From: Tragulus kanchil
Lineage: Eukaryota; Chordata; Mammalia; Artiodactyla; Tragulidae
Direction of reading: 5' to 3'
Length of the DNA: 64,000 bases
Assembly (NCBI GenBank): GCA_022376925.1
Contig: JAIOJX010000026.1
Span: forward strand, 250,849,330 to 250,913,329
The position numbers were made by a program, and so were the translations under genes. Below, piece after piece: positions 1 through 12,102 of this stretch (its first letter is position 1; each line of letters begins with the position of its first letter). The notes under the pieces are model-generated. The model saw only the letters and a program-made list of their open reading frames with translations. It ran no database searches and was not told the origin of the DNA.

Positions 1-63
1 TGGTTCTGGGCGCATGTGCTCTAGAGTGCTGGCTTGTAATTGGACACACCCGTCCAGGCGCTC
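1..63 (-). mobile_element. tRNA-derived SINE fragment (GC-rich family), cut by window edge
   Basis: Reads like the middle of the minus-strand SINE copies at 46953 and 56617: the run 'tctgggcgcatgtgctc' followed by 'taattggacacac' is shared. The poly(A)-bearing 3' end lies off the left edge, and the 5' tRNA-like head is missing, replaced by a T-rich tract at 63-84. Confidence 0.75.
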
Positions 64-208
64 TTTTTTTTTCTTTTTTTATTAAGGGAGTATATAATAT
101 GAGGATCTTTATTTCCCAAGAAGAAATTGGAAACATCTCTCATTACCAAAAAAACACCGCTGAGATGATGCCAGAAGTATAAATAGAAGTAAATATTAAC
201 AACACTAT

Positions 209-430
209 GGGCTTCCCAAGTGGCTCAATGGTAAAGAATCCACCTACCAGTGCAGGACCCACAGGAGACACAGGATTAATCCCTGTGTTGGGAAGATGGC
301 CTGGAGAAGGAAATGGCAACCCACTCCAGTATTCTTGCCTGGAAAATTCCATGGACAGAAGAGCTTGGTAAACTACAGTTCATGGGTTACAAAGAGTCAG
401 ACACAATTGAGACACTGAGCACACACAAAT
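209..430 (+). mobile_element. Bov-tA SINE
   Basis: Starts gggcttccc, has the tRNA-Glu-like head with the 'ctcaatggtaaagaatcc' motif, then the BovA body 'ggaaatggcaacccactc' and 'agtcagacacaattgag'. Flanked by a target-site duplication aacacYatgg (201-210 and 431-440). Ruminant-specific family. Confidence 0.92.
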
Positions 431-959
431 AACACCATGGACATCGAAAGATTGTTATCATGAGGTAAAACATGCTTTCCCATGCATCTAGTCCTTTAGG
501 CCATGTGACTTTATAGTAAGCTTTTTGTGGTCACATTTCCCTTTGAGAAGATCCTATATAGGATCCCATGCGCCTTAACCTCAACCCCAGCTTGACCAGG
601 TAAGTGATGGGTTATCTCTGGTTCTGAGTCTTGCTTATCTTAACCCACAATCAGCACACAGGCAAATTAAAATAGCATAGCAGGACCCAGACATCATTTG
701 TGTCAGAATTATTAATTATGCACAACAGAATCCACCCATGTTAAAGAATGATTAATTACAGGGCTTTAGAACGTTCACAGTCTTTGGAAAGCTCTGAGAA
801 GCAAGCTCTAGACTAAGCTTCCAGGAACAATATCCAGAATCACATATCACAGAGCTGATCTGGTAAAGGTCACACTGCCCCTGGCATAAACAGGAAGTTG
901 CTGCCATCACTACTGACTCCACAACATGCCTTATTTGCTTGGGAATTGCAACAGGGAGA
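431..959. other. CCDC148 intron sequence, no recognised element
   Basis: I see no exon, RNA gene or repeat I can name here. Short ORFs on either strand have no recognisable similarity. Confidence 0.6.
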
Positions 960-2190
960 TGGATCTCCATGCCATATTTGTCCTTTCACATAACTGTGTT
1001 TATCTTTACCTTTCATTTCAGTAGTCAAATTATTATGTGCCTTGGAATAATTTCCTTTGTATTTATCTATTTGACGAGTTTTCTGAGTTTCTTGGAAATA
1101 CAGGTTGATGTCATTCATCAAATTTGGTAAGCTCTCGGCCTTCCCTGGTAACTCAGTGGTAAAGAGCTCATCTGCCAATGCAGGAGACACGGGTTCAATC
1201 CCTGATCCAGGAATATCCCACATGGTGCAGAGCAACTAATTGCCTGAGCCACAGCTATTGAGCCTGTGCTCTAGAGCCTCAGAGCCACAACTATTGAAGC
1301 CCATGTGCCCAAGTTCCACAACAAGTTCCACAACAAGTTCCACAACAAAAGGAGTCACCACAACAAGAAGCCTGCTCACCTCAACTAGAGACTAGTCCCC
1401 TCTCCCTGAAACTAGGGAAGAGCTTGTGGCAGCAGTGAAAACTCAGAATAGGCAAAACTGAATAAATAAATAAAAATTTAAAAATTTGGTAAGTTCTCAT
1501 ATGTCACTTCTTCAATATTGCCTGTATCTCATTCTCTAGCTCCTCTTTCTGGGATGTTACAGGTACATTAAACCTTTTTACTAATATTTTATAGTTCTCT
1601 TATGTTCTCTTCTCTGTTCTGCTTTTTATTTTATTATTTTCCTCTTTATGTATTTCAGTTTGAAGATTTTCTATTTTATTATTCTTCTCTTTAGTATTTC
1701 AGTTTGAAGGGCTTCTATTGTTCTATCTCCACGTTCATTAATTCCATTTTCTGCTATGCCTAATCTGCTCTTAAGGCTCATTCAATAAATTCTTAAGTTC
1801 AGGTATCATATTTTGCACTTCTAGAGAGTCTATTTGAGTCATTTTTATATATTCTAATTTTATACTGAAATGTTCCATATTTTTATCTATTTTTCATCTT
1901 CCATTTTCTTTAACACATTAATCATAATTGTTATAGTTCTTACCTTTTAACTATAATATCTAGATTATTTCTGAGACTGTTGTATTCCTTTATTATCTGT
2001 CAGCCACTTTTTCCTGTTTCTTTGAATGCTTGGTAATTTTTATGTTGGGCTGAACGTGGTAAAGGATCTATTGTAGAGTCTGCAAGTTACATTAGTTTTC
2101 TCTAAAGACTGTAGAGTCTTTAGTCTGGAGGATAAACTGCCACAAAATCCCCTGGATTGTCCTGATGCTTTAGTTTTACTTTGTTTAGGG
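960..2190. mobile_element. Ancient L1-type fragment, split by a SINE
   Basis: T-rich sequence with phrases common in decayed mammalian L1 elements ('taatctgctcttaaggctca', 'ttttcctgtttctttg', 'cttggtaatttttatgttgg'). It is interrupted at 1137-1481 by a SINE and resumes after the target-site duplication. Orientation not decided by eye. Confidence 0.55.
1137..1481 (+). mobile_element. CHR-type tRNA-derived SINE with target-site duplication
   Basis: Head 'cttccctggtaactcagtgg' and B box 'gggttcaatccc', then the 'actattgagcctgtgctcta' body and an (AATA)n tail. Flanked by aaatttggtaagctctc (1120-1136) and the same 17-mer with one change (1482-1498). An internal triplication of 'acaagttccaca' lies at about 1317-1347. 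Confidence 0.88.
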
Positions 2191-2260
2191 TAGGTATGTT
2201 TCAGCTTTGTCCATATTCTTCAATTGTAACTCATACACTTTAGGCATGGCCTTTCCGGAT

Positions 2261-2316
2261 ATTCAACTGAATGTCTAGAGCATTCACCATTCAACTGAAT
2301 GCCTAGAGCATTTGTC
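2261..2316. repeat. 28-bp tandem duplication
   Basis: Two copies of a 28-mer beginning 'attcaactgaatgYctagag' (2261-2288 and 2289-2316), differing at a few bases. No coding context. Confidence 0.85.
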
Positions 2317-2659
2317 AAGATTTCTCTGCATGAGCTGGGTTAGGATTCCAATCCCTACACTTCTCCAAAACTGTGTGACCTCTGAAATAACTATTACATT
2401 CTCAGCCTTTCAATAATTACTCTATCTTGGCCTTTTGGCATTTCATGTTCTGCATTCAGAGCTTCCAAGTTGGCAAAGTTTCCATGAGATATTTTTATAG
2501 GCATTTTGGAGGCTCTTTATCTGATGTTTCTTCATCTCTGGTACCCTATCCCCCAAACCTCAGGTACCTTTGCAGCCAAAATTACAATAGCTGCTTCCTT
2601 CACCTATTGAGATTATAATTTTCTGCTTAGGTTATTTCTCTCTCTTCCTTATATTAAAA
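2317..2659. other. Intron sequence, nothing recognised
   Basis: Continues the T-rich sequence around the ancient L1 piece. No exon or nameable repeat seen. Confidence 0.5.
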
Positions 2660-2672
2660 CATGATGTTAGGA

Positions 2673-2814
2673 GAACTTCCTGGCAGTCCGGTGGTTAGGA
2701 TTCTACACTTTTACTGCTGAAGGCCCATATTCAGTCTCTGATGGGGGTAAGAAGATCCTGAAAGCCTTGAGGTGTAGCCAAAAAAAGAAAAACAAACAAA
2801 AAACATGAAAAACT
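2673..2814 (+). mobile_element. Short tRNA-derived SINE
   Basis: Begins gaacttcctggcagtccggt, with 'ggtgtagccaaaaaaag' at its 3' end and an A-rich tail. Target-site duplication catgatgtYagga at 2660-2672 and 2815-2827. The right half is repeated at about 3823-3905 because of the large duplication here. Confidence 0.8.
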
Positions 2815-4918
2815 CATGATGTCAGGAAGAAATCCAAAGTGAATACAGGGCTCACCTTCAAAATTTTTCTTATTTCAGGGATCTTATCCAGTCACTGGCT
2901 GTCCAATGTCTGTAAACACTGTTTAAAATAATATTTTGTTCATTTTTTACAATGGTTTACCATGGTATCTGATATTCAACATCACTGGAACTCAAAGACT
3001 ATATTTTGAATTAAACGACCATACACCATTCAACTTGTAAAACCTAAGTCTAAGTCTGTTCTCCAACTGCAAGGAGGCTGAAATCTGTAGAGAAGGGAGA
3101 TTAGGGGTGGAGCAGCAGCCATAAGAAATGATCAAAATATGGAAAGGGTATTCAAAATTTATTTGAAAAACTATCTTCTACTCCATCAATATCTGATTTC
3201 CCTTATTACTATGGCCTCCTACTTAGGTCATTCATTAGATAGAGATAGGGGAAAAGGACACAAAAACAAGATGAACTGGAGAAGAAAACTAAATGTCTGG
3301 TAACATGGTCCATGCCTGAAAACCACCTCAGTTTTATAGATAATCAGGTTTTCTTTGCAAAACCACATGTGATTTCACAGCATATTCAATGTTGACAATT
3401 AAGACATTTATTTCACTCCTTAATGACTTTACACATCCACACACTTGTTTCTACAGAAGATTCCCTCATAAATAAGGTAGAAAAAAGGTAGTGAAAATAG
3501 CACTGTATCAAGAGGTATTAAGAGAAAAATTCCTAAGGTTTATTACATTCTTCAACAAAAGTCACTCAGCACCAAGTACACTCTGATCACTGTAAAATCT
3601 GTTGCAGGGAAGGTGTTGCAGGTGTAGAGGAGCTATAGGGGGTGTATGTTATATAATAAGGGGTGCCTGCTTGCATTATATGGGGGGCATATTTTTAAGT
3701 GGGCCAGAATCATTGGTAAGTTGGTATTGTCTATAAGGGGTTAGAGCAAACCAAGAATGGATTGAATCTAGCCAGAGACCCAAGAAAGTCTTCCTGTAGC
3801 AGACATTTGAACTGAACTGAAAAGGCCCATATTCAGTCTCTGATGGGGTAAGAAGATCCTGAAAGCCTTGAGGTGTAGCCAAAAAGAAAACAAACAAGAA
3901 ACATGAAAAACTCATGATGTCAGGAAGAAATCCAAAGTGAATACAGGGCTCACCTTCAAAATTTTTCTTATTTCAGGGATCTTATCCAGTCACTGGCTGT
4001 CCAATGTCTGTAAACACTGTTTAAAATAATATTTTGTTCATTTTTTACAATGGTTTACCATGGTATCTGATATTCAACATCACTGGAACTCAAAGACTAT
4101 ATTTTGAATTAAACGACCATACACCATTCAACTTGTAAAACCTAAGTCTAAGTCTGTTCTCCAACTGCAAGGAGGCTGAAATCTGTAGAGAAGGGAGATT
4201 AGGGGTGGAGCAGCAGCCATAAGAAATGATCAAAATATGGAAAGGGTATTCAAAATTTATTTGAAAAACTATCTTCTACTCCATCAATATCTGATTTCCC
4301 TTATTACTATGGCCTCCTACTTAGGTCATTCATTAGATAGAGATAGGGGAAAAGGACACAAAAACAAGATGAACTGGAGAAGAAAACTAAATGTCTGGTA
4401 ACATGGTCCATGCCTGAAAACCACCTCAGTTTTATAGATAATCAGGTTTTCTTTGCAAAACCACATGTGATTTCACAGCATATTCAATGTTGACAATTAA
4501 GACATTTATTTCACTCCTTAATGACTTTACACATCCACACACTTGTTTCTACAGAAGATTCCCTCATAAATAAGGTAGAAAAAAGGTAGTGAAAATAGCA
4601 CTGTATCAAGAGGTATTAAGAGAAAAATTCCTAAGGTTTATTACATTCTTCAACAAAAGTCACTCAGCACCAAGTACACTCTGATCACTGTAAAATCTGT
4701 TGCAGGGAAGGTGTTGCAGGTGTAGAGGAGCTATAGGGGGTGTATGTTATATAATAAGGGGTGCCTGCTTGCATTATATGGGGGGCATATTTTTAAGTGG
4801 GCCAGAATCATTGGTAAGTTGGTATTGTCTATAAGGGGTTAGAGCAAACCAAGAATGGATTGAATCTAGCCAGAGACCCAAGAAAGTCTTCCTGTAGCAG
4901 ACATTTGAACTGAACTGA
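2721..4918. repeat. Direct duplication 1 (unit ~1.10 kb)
   Basis: Copy A 2721-3820, copy B 3823-4918, offset about 1,102. Near identical. Differences are in homopolymers at the start of copy B, where G5 becomes G4 and an A-rich run is shortened, i.e. right beside the junction. The unit holds the right half of a SINE and otherwise unrecognised intron. Confidence 0.97.
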
Positions 4919-5089
4919 AGATGAGTGATATTTAACTGGATAAAGGAAGGCAGGAGTCGTGTTCCAGACAAGCCCACAGGGGCAGGACCAAGGGCACAGG
5001 GCCAGGAAACAAAATGTTGCACAATGTAATAGCAGCTAGAGATGGAGAATGGATTACAAGTTTGGCATGTACAAATTGTAAAATATGAG

Positions 5090-6135
5090 ATGGAGTATCA
5101 AGAAAGGAGGCTGGGAAGGGAGCTGGGGTCCATGTTACTGAGGACCTAGAAAATCATGCTAGGAAGTTTAGCCATTATGTAAAGGGGTGCCTCTGAGGAG
5201 TTGTCATCAGAGGGTGGAGTAACTTGAATCATCAGAATGCTTGTAGATAGAGCACCCTGCCTGCAGTTTAGGGGGAAACTTACAGAAATGTGGGTTGTGA
5301 AGCACAGCCATTAGAAGGCTGCTATAATGGTTCAGGAACAGTGGCCAGGGCTGCCTAATAGAAAGAAAAGGGTCGAGAGTTAAGACAGAAAATTTTTCAA
5401 AGTTGTTAAGTTGCTATGAGAGTAAGGATAAAGAGGAGGCTAAGATAAGTTTCAAGGAAGAAGTGCAAATTTATTATGGGGAAACAAAGATTTCTATTTT
5501 GAACACTGAGTTTGAGGCATCTGTAGACTTCTAAGTTGATATAGCCAGCATGTGGTTTGATAAATAAGGTTCCAAGGAGAGCAGTTCAGAAGTTGAGGAA
5601 AAAAGATTTGAGAGTAATTAGCATATGTGCCATGTGCTAAGTTGCTTCAGTCCTGTCTGATTTTTTGCAACCCTGTGGACTGTAGCCTACCAGGTTCCTC
5701 TGTCTGTGAGATTCTCCAGGCAAGAATAACGGGAGTGGGTTGCCATTTCCTTCTCCAAATTAGCATATAGGGTAGGAAAAACCATAAAAGGGATGGAAAG
5801 CCAATGAAGTAGAGAGATGAGCAAAGACCAAGGACAGAATTATGGAAGACACCAGGGTTGTGGGAGAGGCAAAGTGACAAATACACAAGTTGGCTGAGAA
5901 TCACTTTAAGACATGACAAAGTGAATGCTGTTTCAGAAGCTGAAAGAATGAAGAATGTCCAGAGTGAGTGGTCAACAGTGGGAAAAGAAGCAGAGGGCTC
6001 CACTAGGATCAGGACGGAAGAGTGTTAATTGGACTAAGTAATACAGAGGTCACCGGTCACCTTGGAGAGGGGAGAGGATTTTGATGGAGTGGAGATGCTG
6101 CAAGTCTTGAAGAAAAAAATAATCTAGATTATTCT
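5090..6135 (-). mobile_element. Ancient LINE L2 fragment
   Basis: Weakly conserved but collinear with the antisense of L2. It shows the stretch with 'gtttgaggcatctgtagact', then 'atatagccagcatgtg', then 'gagtgagtggtcaacagtg' and 'gaggtcaccggtcaccttgg'. Interrupted by a Bov-tA fragment at 5627-5757. Decayed, with no open frame. Confidence 0.65.
5627..5757 (-). mobile_element. 5'-truncated Bov-tA/BovA SINE
   Basis: Minus-strand BovA body: 'gctaagttgcttcagtcctg', 'tgtggactgtagcctaccag' and 'tgccatttccttctcc'. Target-site duplication aattagcatat at 5616-5626 and 5758-5768, inside the L2 fragment. Confidence 0.88.
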
Positions 6136-6326
6136 TTCAAAAGGTCGATTTCAAATGAAAGGGTAGAGAATAGGGACTTCTGAGGAGCTAAAGAATGACA
6201 GAGAGGAATGACACACAGTAAAAATAAAGAAATAGAGTAAAAACAAAGGAAAGGGGTAATCAATAGAACCTGATTTCTCAAGTGGTTATAAATGTCAGAG
6301 TTCCAGACAACAGAGGGAAGAACTGA

Positions 6327-6380
6327 AGAAGACATCACATGTATAGAAGACATCACATGTGTAGAAGACATCACATTCTG
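6327..6380. repeat. 18-bp minisatellite, ~2.9 copies
   Basis: Unit 'agaagacatcacatgtRt' at 6327-6344 and 6345-6362, and partially at 6363-6380. Confidence 0.85.
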
Positions 6381-6547
6381 CATCAGGAGGAGAGCAGGGG
6401 GCTAGCAGGAGACAGACAGGGCAGGGGAGGTAGGAATTAAGGGTCCATCTCATACCTTCATTTTATTGATAAAGCAAGGAGCTGTCTCCACAGAGTGTGG
6501 CGGAGAGCGTGTATGGTGTTGGGTAAGAGTCTTTTAGGGACAGGTTT

Positions 6548-6757
6548 GGGCTTCTCAAGTGGTGCTAGTGGTAAAGAACCTGCCTGTCAATGCAAGAGAC
6601 ATAAGACACATGAGTTCAATCCCTGGGTTAGGAAGATTCCCTGGAGGAGGCATGACAACCCACACTAGTATTCTTGCCTGGACAGGGAGCTTAGCAGCCT
6701 AAAGTCCCTAGAGACGCAGAGTTAGATGCGACTAAAGAGACTTAGCACACATGCATG
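6548..6757 (+). mobile_element. Bov-tA SINE, diverged
   Basis: Starts gggcttctcaagtggtg, B-box-like 'gagttcaatccc', then 'attccctggaggaggcatga' and 'cagagttagatgcgactaa'. More mutated than the copy at 209. Confidence 0.85.
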
Positions 6758-9412
6758 ATCCTTTGAAACAGTGATAAGAAGATGAGGGAGAACTTGTGAA
6801 CCAAGGATAAAACTGAGGATTCTCTTGTGGACATTTCACTCAGAGTTCGGATGAAAAGGCAATCTAGTGTGGAAACAGCCTAGTGTTGGGAGGATCTGAG
6901 GTTGGTAGTCTGAGAAAATTTAGGGGAACAAGCAGCAGGTTTTGTGACAGCAGGAGAATGAGAGCTAGATCTACTTTCTCGCTTTCCTCTCACCCCTCTT
7001 GTGAGAGGCCTAGAAGCCCCTACTTGCTATAGCAGCTGTTACTGATAGGAAAAAATAAAATAAAATAAAATAAAACAGAGTGAACACATCGTTTCAAATT
7101 TCTTTAGCTCTTTTCTTACACACACAAATCATCTAAATCATCCGCCAAAAGCCCTTTTAAATTTTAAGACTAAGAACAAAATTATGGTTAAATATTTAAC
7201 TAATGTTTATTATAGCTAGCATGTTGGTTTTAGAAGGGTCAAATTTATGATACAATGAAGTAATATTTTGCACATTCTGTAGGTCTATTTTACAGCACAT
7301 TGGGGCCCACAGTATAATAAATATCTTCTATTATTTTATAAGGTTCTTATATGCAAAGTTGTGTCGGGCAGAGACGATACTGAATTTCAAATCAAACGAG
7401 CTGACATGAACCTTAAGTCAGGTCACTTTATCTTTCAGGATGTCAGCTTTTGGACTTGTAAAATGAAGACTGAGACTAAATCTCCAAGTTTCTTTCCAGG
7501 TTTTGAAAAAACCATGAACATAAGTTAATATTTTTAATTATTACAGAATTGATAGTTACCCCTTTTCTTTTAAGATATATGTTTGGTCAGAGGTTTAATA
7601 TACTGAGCCTCAGTCCTTGATCAGGAGCACAGACTCCAACAATAACACTCTCTCTATGGAAAATAGAATCCATTTTACCACAGCTTACTTTATGTTCCAA
7701 TTTTTCCACTCTCTGCCCACATTTACTTCTTGGATGCTGCATCTCCAAAAACTCAGAGAGATTTGTTCACCATATTGTAACCATATGTCTCTGAGGAGAC
7801 CCATATTATGTTGCTTCATAGACCCCAGTCCCTAATTTCATGGGTTGGTACTCTATGGAAAACTGTGTAGGGCAGTTGTACATCTTCACTTAGATTTGCC
7901 ATTGAGGGCAATACCATAAAATGCCTATAAATCATCTATTCAAATGTCTGAGATGTTGAGGGAGCTCCATAGAATATGCCTGATACACTGGGCAGCATGA
8001 TGTGTGGGAAATAAAACACAGCATTATTTCTGTGCCCCATTCAGATGTTGCTCCTGTCACTAGATAGAAGTGAGCTAGAGCCCATGACTCATTCTTGGAT
8101 TACAGAAGATCCCACAGTCACTTTAAGTCACAAAATACAGTCTTGATTCAAGAACAAATTTTCTAGTTCTAAGAAATTAAGCCACTCTTCCTTCTTGATT
8201 CAGAAGATAGCATTTCCTTTCACTCCCTACGTGTTAGACCATCAGAGCCCAGGAGTGGGAAGGAAAAGAAGAAGGATGAAGTGGAGAAGCAGTGTTCTAA
8301 TGGACTGGGTACTGATGCTGTCCCCAGTCAACCCAGTAGGTGCTTTATGTTGACTCTTTCCTTCCTGTTAATTTTGTTGTCTGGGCTGTTCCTGGAAAAA
8401 TTCCCCATACACATTTTCCTTTAGCTACTTTTCCACCTTCAGGTTCCCATTTATTGCTGTTTAAATCCACTGTTTTGGGTGGAACCTAAACCTCTGGCAG
8501 GAGCCTTCTTGAGAAGAAAAATCTCAAACTTTTGAAAATGACCCAATGCCACTAGCCAATGATTTTCTTTAATAGAGCACATAAAAGATTGATAAATAGT
8601 ATTTTATTAGGACTTTCCAGAAAGCAGAAAAGAATGTCACTCCCACTTTAACCACAAGAAAAAGCTGAATAGCCTACAACATCAAAACTTTTCTTGAACC
8701 CATCAGAGAGAAGGGATCACGGAGCAATAAACTAGCCTCAGATTTAAAGAAAGGTAGACACCTCCAAGAAGATAGGCAATGTAAGAACTAGCTTACCTGA
8801 AGCAAAGCCTTTAGGAAATACAAGGCCATTCTAGAAGGGATAAGAAAATTGCAGGTAAAAACTGTGATGATTCCATAGCTCCATTTTAACAATTTACTGC
8901 TGCGGCAGAGTTTGAGCTTCTCTATAGAACCCATGGAAGCTACAGACGCAAAGGGAATTTACACCCACTCCTTCACAAGCTTTTCTCTACAAACCTCACA
9001 GAATGCGCCTAAGAAAGATCTGGGTCATGGTAAGCGAGCAGAGGAAGCCTCCTATAGTCGTGGAAATCAGCGAGAGAGGAACAAAGCTCTACTGAACGAA
9101 AGGCACTGTGGGTGGGGAGGGATTCAGAGCAGCAAACCTGCCAAGGCCACAAACCCTTTACAGCTGTAAACCCTTTACAGCTAGGAAAAAGGAACAAAGA
9201 AATCCTCTCCTAGCAAAGAAGCAGGAAGCTCTCTGCCTTACAAGAACCAGAAAAACTGGAGTTCATCTGTCTTGGGCAGGAGGGTCCAGTCACTGAGTAG
9301 GTTCTGGCCCCTAGACCAGGAACATAGGTCCTGCCCTATACAGAGGCTGAACCAAAAGAAGAATGCCTTTTCTCCGGGTAGGCTAGCAAGCGGCTAGTAA
9401 AAACCTACACAG
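6758..9412. other. Intron sequence with small repeats
   Basis: Contains an (AAAAT)n run at 7050-7076, a probable MIR remnant around 7405-7525 ('gtcaggtcactttatctttc', 'cttgtaaaatgaagactgag'), and a 17-bp tandem pair 'aaaccctttacagctRK' at 9151-9184. No exon or complete element recognised in the rest. Confidence 0.5.
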
Positions 9413-9450
9413 AAACAAAAGAACTGTACACAGAAAATTACAAGACACTC

Positions 9451-10668
9451 ATGAGAGAAATTAAAGAAGACTTAAACAGATGGAGAGATATTGCATGTTC
9501 CTGGAGCGGAAGAATCAATATTGTGAAAATGACCATACTACCAAATATCATCTACAGATTCAATGCAATACCTATCCAACTACCATTGACATTTTTCACA
9601 GAACTAGACCAAACAATAACGCAGTTCATATGGAAACACACAAGACCTCGAATAGCCAAAGCAATCCTGAGAAAGAAAAACGGAGTTGGAGGGATCAGCC
9701 TTCCCAACTTCAGACTCTACTACAAAGCAACAGTCATCAAGACAGTATGGTACTGGCACAAAAACAGAACTATAGATCAATGGAACAAGATTGAGAACCC
9801 AGAGATAAACCCACACACCTATGGGTACCTTGTTTTTGACAAAGGAGGTGAAACAATAAAATGGGACAAAGACAGCCTCTTCAACAGATGGTGCTGGGAA
9901 AATTGGACAGCTACATGCAAAAAAATGAAGTTGGAACTTTCCCTGACACCATGCACAAAGATCAACTCAAAATGGATTAAAGACCTCAATTTAAGACCAG
10001 AAAGCATCAAACTCTTCGAGGAGAATATAGGCAAAACCCTCAAGGACATCAATCAAAGCAAGATCTTCTCTGACCCACCTACTAGAATAGTGGAACTGAA
10101 AAAAAAAGTGAACACGTGGGACCTAATGAAACTGAAAAGCTTTTGTACAGCAAAAGAAATTACAAAAAAGCTGAACAGACAGCCCACAGAGTGGGAGAAA
10201 ATCATAGCAAATGAAACAACAGACAAAGAATTAATCTCCAAAATCTACAAGCACCTCAGACAACTCAGCACAGGGAAAACGAACAACCCAATCAAAAAAT
10301 GGGAAAAAGATCTAAAGAGACGCCTCACCAAAGAGGACATACAGATGGCCCAAAAGCACATGAAACGATGCTCAACCTCGCTTATCATTAGAGAAATGCA
10401 AATTAAAACCACAATGAGATACCACCTCACACCTGTCAGAATGGCCATCATCAACAAATCGACAGACAATAAATGCTGGAGAGGGTGTGGAGAAAAGGGA
10501 ACCCTCTTGCATTGCTGGTGGGAATGTAAACTGATACAACCTCTATGGAAGACAATATGGAGATTCCTTAAAAAACTAAAAATAGAAGCACCCTATGACC
10601 CAGCAATCCCACTACTAGGCCTATATCCTGATGAAATCAAAACTGAAAGAGGGTACTATCATAAGTGA
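9451..10668 (+). pseudogene. L1 ORF2 C-terminal fragment (reverse transcriptase family)
   Basis: An open frame of about 400 codons covering the C-terminal part of L1 ORF2, downstream of the reverse-transcriptase catalytic core. Recognisable blocks are [59 protein letters not shown], and the Cys-rich [18 protein letters not shown] followed by [16 protein letters not shown]. The endonuclease domain and the catalytic YxDD part are absent, so it cannot be functional. The last few codons before the stop read into the nested insert at 10652. A further ORF2 piece (from MFIAALYTIARTWKQP at 10870) lies beyond the insert. Confidence 0.93.
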
Positions 10669-10844
10669 AGAAAATAGCTATAGTCATTGCTCTGTGAAAA
10701 AAGGGGATCCTTCAGGGGTGCTGTGTGATGTTCGGGAAGGGAGGGAAGGGGGGGATATACATGTGATTAATCTGAGAACATGCATGTCTGTGAACAACAA
10801 AACTCTGTAAAAGTTAAAAGGAAAATAAAGGTTTAAAAAAAAAA
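10652..10844 (+). mobile_element. Nested L1 3' end with target-site duplication
   Basis: About 190 bp of L1 3' UTR plus poly(A). It matches the 3' UTR at 27300-27490 ('gaaaatagctYtagtcattg', 'ccttcaggggtgctgtgtga', 'acaaaactctgtaaaagtta'). Flanked by aactgaaagag (10641-10651 and 10845-10855). The host ORF2 resumes in frame after the second copy of the duplication. Confidence 0.93.
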
Positions 10845-11459
10845 AACTGAAAGAGGCACCTGTACCCCAGTGTTCATTGCAGCTCTCTATACAATAGCCA
10901 GAACATGGAAGCAACCTAGATGTCCATCAACGAATGAATGGATCCAGAAGCTGTGGTACATATATACAATGGAATACTACTCAGCTGTTAAAAGAAATGC
11001 AGAAGACTCAGTCCTAATGAGGTGGCTAGCTCTAGAACCTATCACAAAAAGTGAAGTAAGTCAAAAAGAGAAAGACAAATACAGCATACTAACACAGATA
11101 TATGGAATCTAGTAGGATAGTCTTGATAACACACGCAGTGAACACATGGAAAAACAGACAAAGCATAGACATATGGACATTGTGGGGAAGAAATAGGGAG
11201 GGGGAGGCATGGAGACAGTAACATGGAAACCTATACTGTCATGTGTGGAAAAAACAGCTATTGTCATTGCGCTAAGGGAATAGGAGTACCTACAATCACT
11301 TGGGGTGATGGTATGGAGGGGTGGGAGGTGGGGACTGGGTGGTGGGAGGGTCTGGGGATGTACATATGAATGATCTGGGAACATACATGTTGGTGAACAA
11401 CAAAACTCTGTAAAATCTTTAAAATAAAGAACAAAACAACAACAACAAAAAGAAAATAT

Positions 11460-12089
11460 GCTCAACATCTCTATTCTAAATGCAAACGAATCTCATAATG
11501 AGGTGCCACTACATATTCATCAGATTAACTAAAATTAAGGATTTGGCAATACCAGTTGTTGGTGAGGATGCAGAGCACCAGAAACTGGTTGCAAATTTGT
11601 ATAACTACTTTGGAAAACTATTTAGCAGTATTTAACACAAGCCTTATGATTCAGCAGTTCCACTCCTAGGTATTTATCCAATAGATAGAAGGACCTATGT
11701 CACCATAATACAATTCAAGGATGTTCATAGCACACTTTTCAGAATGCAAAGACCTGGAAGCAACTCAAGTGTCCATCAACAGAACATACAAATAAACTGT
11801 AGTATATGTGTATGTGTATATGCCCAAAATATTACATAGATAATTGCAAGATGCAACAAGGATGAAACTTGGAGATATGATGGGTGAAGAAGTATAAAAG
11901 AGTGTATACTGCATGATTTTATTCATATGAAATTCACCAATAAACAAAACTAATCTTAAATGATAAGACTAGACTAGAATGGTGGTCATGGGTGAGACTA
12001 GTATATACTGAGAATAGGCATGAGGGTGTCTTCTGAGCCATTCTGTATCTTGACCTCAGTAGCATTTCTATGAACGGCATATATTTGTA
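11460..12089 (+). mobile_element. Older L1 ORF2 3' fragment
   Basis: Decayed ORF2-like sequence: 'aatctcataatgaggtgcca', 'gttccactcctaggtattta', 'actcaagtgtccatcaacag', 'gattttattcatatgaaatt'. Clearly older than the L1 immediately to its left; the two may be unrelated insertions. Confidence 0.8.
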
Positions 12090-12102
12090 AAACTTTATTC
12101 AA

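Larger units (their letters stand above)
9413..11455 (+). mobile_element. 5'-truncated L1 LINE (ORF2 C-terminal half and 3' UTR)
   Basis: Starts inside ORF2 near 'agaactgtacacagaaaatt', continues through the C-terminal ORF2 frame, then the ORF2 stop (~11110), a G-rich 3' UTR (~11300-11360) and an A-rich tail (~11420-11455). The missing 5' two thirds is ordinary L1 truncation during insertion. ORF2 is interrupted by a second, shorter L1 end at 10652-10844. Relatively young, since 1.2 kb of frame remains open. Confidence 0.95.

Noticed and set aside
1317..6380. Short repeated words (1317-1347, 6327-6380) as a CRISPR-like array
   Set aside because: Units are adjacent without unique spacers, and this is a vertebrate intron. 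They are ordinary minisatellites.
9451..10668. 405-codon ORF as a host gene
   Set aside because: It is the C-terminal part of L1 ORF2, with L1 3' UTR and A-rich tail downstream and no catalytic core.
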